A stretch of 6,537 nucleotides of DNA. It comes from Chlorobiota bacterium. Lineage in GTDB: Bacteria; Bacteroidota; Bacteroidia; Bacteroidales; JAADJA01. The notes beneath the pieces are model-generated. The model was not told the DNA's origin, made no database searches, and saw nothing but the letters and a program-made list of their open reading frames with translations. The stretch spans positions 1 through 6,537 of the forward strand of contig JAUVIX010000218.1 of the NCBI GenBank assembly GCA_030592565.1. The letters are read 5' to 3'. The position numbers and the translations under genes were made by a program. Positions 4,471-6,537 of this stretch are shown piece by piece; the stretch's first letter is position 1, and each line of letters begins with the position of its first letter.

Positions 4471-6537
4471 ATGAAAAAACAATTACTTTCCATTTTATTG
4501 GCCTTAATAGTTTCATTTTCTTACGCTGACGGATGGCGTAAAGATGAAATGCAGGTGAAAATTCAAATTTCTAGTCAGGAGCAAATTACCCAACTGAACA
4601 GTTTAAATATTAATTTTGAGATAGCTGATTACTCCACAGGAGAAATCAGAGCTTATATCACTCCTGGTGAATTGCAGAAACTTCAAAGCCTTAATTTGCA
4701 ATACCAGGTTGAAATAGAAAATCTGAATGAGCATTTCGAGAATTTTTGGTTAGCTGAGGATGCTTATCACTCTTACCAGGAAATCATAGATCTGGCAGAC
4801 AGCCTCGAAAGCGTGTTTCCGGCAATTTGTAAAAAATATATTTTCGGTACATCATTAGGTGGACGGCAACTTGCAGCATTAAAAATCAGTGATAATGTTG
4901 AAACAGATGAATATGAAGCCGAAGTTATGTTTGATGGTGGTATTCATGGTGATGAAATTGGAGCTGCAGAAAATGTAATTCGTTTCGCAAGAGATATATG
5001 TATCGATTATGGCTCTAATCCTACAATAACCAATCTAATCGATAACAGGGAAATCTGGCTCTACTTAATGGTAAATCCTGATGGAAGAGTGGCTATGAGC
5101 CGATACAATAACAATGGCGTTGACCTGAATCGTGACTGGGGATATATGTGGGATGGTATGGGTTGGAGTACTGGTGCCTATTCACAACCTGAATCAAAGG
5201 CACTGCGCGAATGTATGTATAATAACCAGTTTGTTGTTCATACAACTTATCATAGTGGTACCGAGTATATCTCTTTACCATGGAGCTACAGACCAAATCA
5301 GCCACACGACTGGAACCATATTTACCAGTTAGGTGGGATTTATTCTTCTGTCTCAAACTATCCAAACTTGACATACGGGCAGGGGTATTCTGGTATGTAT
5401 CCTATAAACGGAAGTACAAAAGATTCTAATTATGGTGTTCAGGGTTCAATATCCTGGTCGATGGAAATTTCTTATAGTAAGCAACCTCCCGCTTCTCAGA
5501 TTATGATGTACTATAACAGAAACTATCCTTCAATGGTAGCTATGATTGAGTATTCGGGTTATGGTGTGCAAGGAACTGTTACCGATGCCAACACAGGAGA
5601 GCCGGTTACCGGTGTTGTTTTTGTTAACGATTATATGCCAACATTTACTGACCCTGTAGTTGGTGATTATCATAAATATGTTCTGCCCGGAACATACAGC
5701 ATTAAAATAGTAGCAAACGGTTATCAAACTCTGACTATTGATAATATTACAGTTGCCTCAAATAGTGCAATGACAACCGATTTTCAGCTTATACCTGAAG
5801 ACGGGCAATATGTTTACAAATTTTCTGCATCGAGGATACCAGACAACAACGAAGCTGACGAGGGAAACACTCCTGCCGTTATTGGTGCTCCTGATAACAT
5901 AAATTATTCAATTGGTAAAAATGGGTGGTGTGTGCTTGATATGCAATATCCAGTTATTGATGGCCCAGGCCCTGATATTATTGTTTATGAAGGTGATACA
6001 TCTCCCGAAGGATTTACTTGTTATGTAGGTGAAACTATTGATGGCCCCTGGCACAATCTTGGAACAGGAATCGGAACAACAGATTTTGATATAGCTACGT
6101 CAGGACTACCAGAAGCTCAATTTATCAAGATAGTGGATGATGGTGATGGGGGAGCAAATGTAGCTGATGCCGGATATGACCTCGATGCCATCGAGGCATT
6201 GGAGCCGGTATCAGGAGTTTATATTGCATTGTATAATTATGTGATTGACGATTCAAATGGAAATAATAATGGAAAAATTGACCCGGGAGAAACAGTTGAT
6301 CTGATTGTTACACTAAAAAATAACGGAGATGTTGCTGCCGAAAATATTTCTGGAGAGATATCAACAACCTCCGTGTATCTTGCCATTGTTGCAGGGACTG
6401 CTGATTTTGGAACCCTGGCACAGGGTGAAACCGGTGAAGGAACTTTTACCGTTACAGCAAATGCTTCAACACCTGCCGGACAACCCGCTGACATTAATCT
6501 CGATGTAACTTCCAATGGAGGAGCTTATACAAATAAT
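4471..6537 (+). CDS. Secreted M14 zinc carboxypeptidase, multidomain (3' end missing)
   Basis: The reading frame is open from ATG 4471 to the window edge, giving 689 residues without a stop. Residues 1-19 form a Sec signal peptide (KK, a hydrophobic core, cleavage after SYA). Residues 20-95 are probably an M14-type propeptide. The catalytic domain, about 99-355, begins with YHSYQEI and has the zinc ligands H159 and E162 (HGDE) and H261 (YHSG). It also has substrate-binding residues in NPDGR (202-206), R211 and N220-R221 (DLNRDW), plus Y310 and catalytic E332. It should therefore be an active zinc exopeptidase removing C-terminal residues. Residues 365-435 are a carboxypeptidase regulatory-like (transthyretin-fold) domain, as in the M14B subfamily. 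Residues 446-580 form a beta-rich module ending GYDLDAIEAL, which I cannot name. From about 584 an Ig-like module begins with a calcium-loop-like stretch (DDSNGNNNGKIDPGE). The architecture suggests a type IX secretion substrate, but the C-terminal sorting domain would lie beyond the window. Confidence 0.92.
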   Translation, partial: MKKQLLSILLALIVSFSYADGWRKDEMQVKIQISSQEQITQLNSLNINFEIADYSTGEIRAYITPGELQKLQSLNLQYQVEIENLNEHFENFWLAEDAYHSYQEIIDLADSLESVFPAICKKYIFGTSLGGRQLAALKISDNVETDEYEAEVMFDGGIHGDEIGAAENVIRFARDICIDYGSNPTITNLIDNREIWLYLMVNPDGRVAMSRYNNNGVDLNRDWGYMWDGMGWSTGAYSQPESKALRECMYNNQFVVHTTYHSGTEYISLPWSYRPNQPHDWNHIYQLGGIYSSVSNYPNLTYGQGYSGMYPINGSTKDSNYGVQGSISWSMEISYSKQPPASQIMMYYNRNYPSMVAMIEYSGYGVQGTVTDANTGEPVTGVVFVNDYMPTFTDPVVGDYHKYVLPGTYSIKIVANGYQTLTIDNITVASNSAMTTDFQLIPEDGQYVYKFSASRIPDNNEADEGNTPAVIGAPDNINYSIGKNGWCVLDMQYPVIDGPGPDIIVYEGDTSPEGFTCYVGETIDGPWHNLGTGIGTTDFDIATSGLPEAQFIKIVDDGDGGANVADAGYDLDAIEALEPVSGVYIALYNYVIDDSNGNNNGKIDPGETVDLIVTLKNNGDVAAENISGEISTTSVYLAIVAGTADFGTLAQGETGEGTFTVTANASTPAGQPADINLDVTSNGGAYTNN

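Noticed and set aside
5093..5374. Overlapping open frames on both strands (minus 5093-5374, plus 5132-5332) inside the peptidase gene
   Set aside because: Both are out of frame with the M14 catalytic domain, whose motifs DLNRDW and YHSG lie in the same bases. Neither has its own start context or a recognisable protein.
6237..6515. 92-codon minus-strand open frame at the window end
   Set aside because: It is antisense to the Ig-like module of the peptidase, which continues in frame to the last base. It has no independent support.

Overview
The window is AT-rich, with short gaps between genes and all recognised genes on the + strand. Three things point to the phylum Bacteroidota: the type of MreC/MreD present, a perfect TAnnTTTG -7 promoter box with no Shine-Dalgarno before the last gene, and a secreted multidomain peptidase of the kind often exported by type IX secretion. 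The genus cannot be told from the sequence.

Layout: (1) positions 2-662 hold the 3' end of mreC and a complete mreD, overlapping by 11 bases. They belong to the cell-shape (elongasome) operon. (2) Positions 749-4246 encode one large soluble sensor histidine kinase of 1165 residues. It has seven consecutive PAS domains, then HisKA and HATPase_c, with no membrane segment and no receiver domain. (3) Positions 4247-4470 are a 224-base intergenic region holding a GC-richer imperfect inverted repeat, a weak terminator-like hairpin and a good Bacteroidota -7 box. (4) Positions 4471-6537 encode the first 689 residues of a secreted M14 zinc carboxypeptidase, cut by the window end. It has a signal peptide, a probable propeptide, a catalytic domain with all expected zinc and catalytic residues, a carboxypeptidase regulatory-like domain and two further beta-rich extracellular modules.

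The three units do not form an obvious single pathway. mreCD serve wall elongation at the inner membrane, the kinase senses in the cytoplasm and lacks an adjacent response regulator, and the peptidase acts outside the cytoplasm under its own promoter. The main contextual oddity is that mreD is not followed by mrdA (PBP2) and rodA, the usual neighbours in this phylum. The main enzymatic one is a lysine at the position that sets side-chain specificity in M14 carboxypeptidases. I see no mobile element, CRISPR array, tRNA or rRNA, and no convincing new system; most of the window is ordinary core or household sequence.
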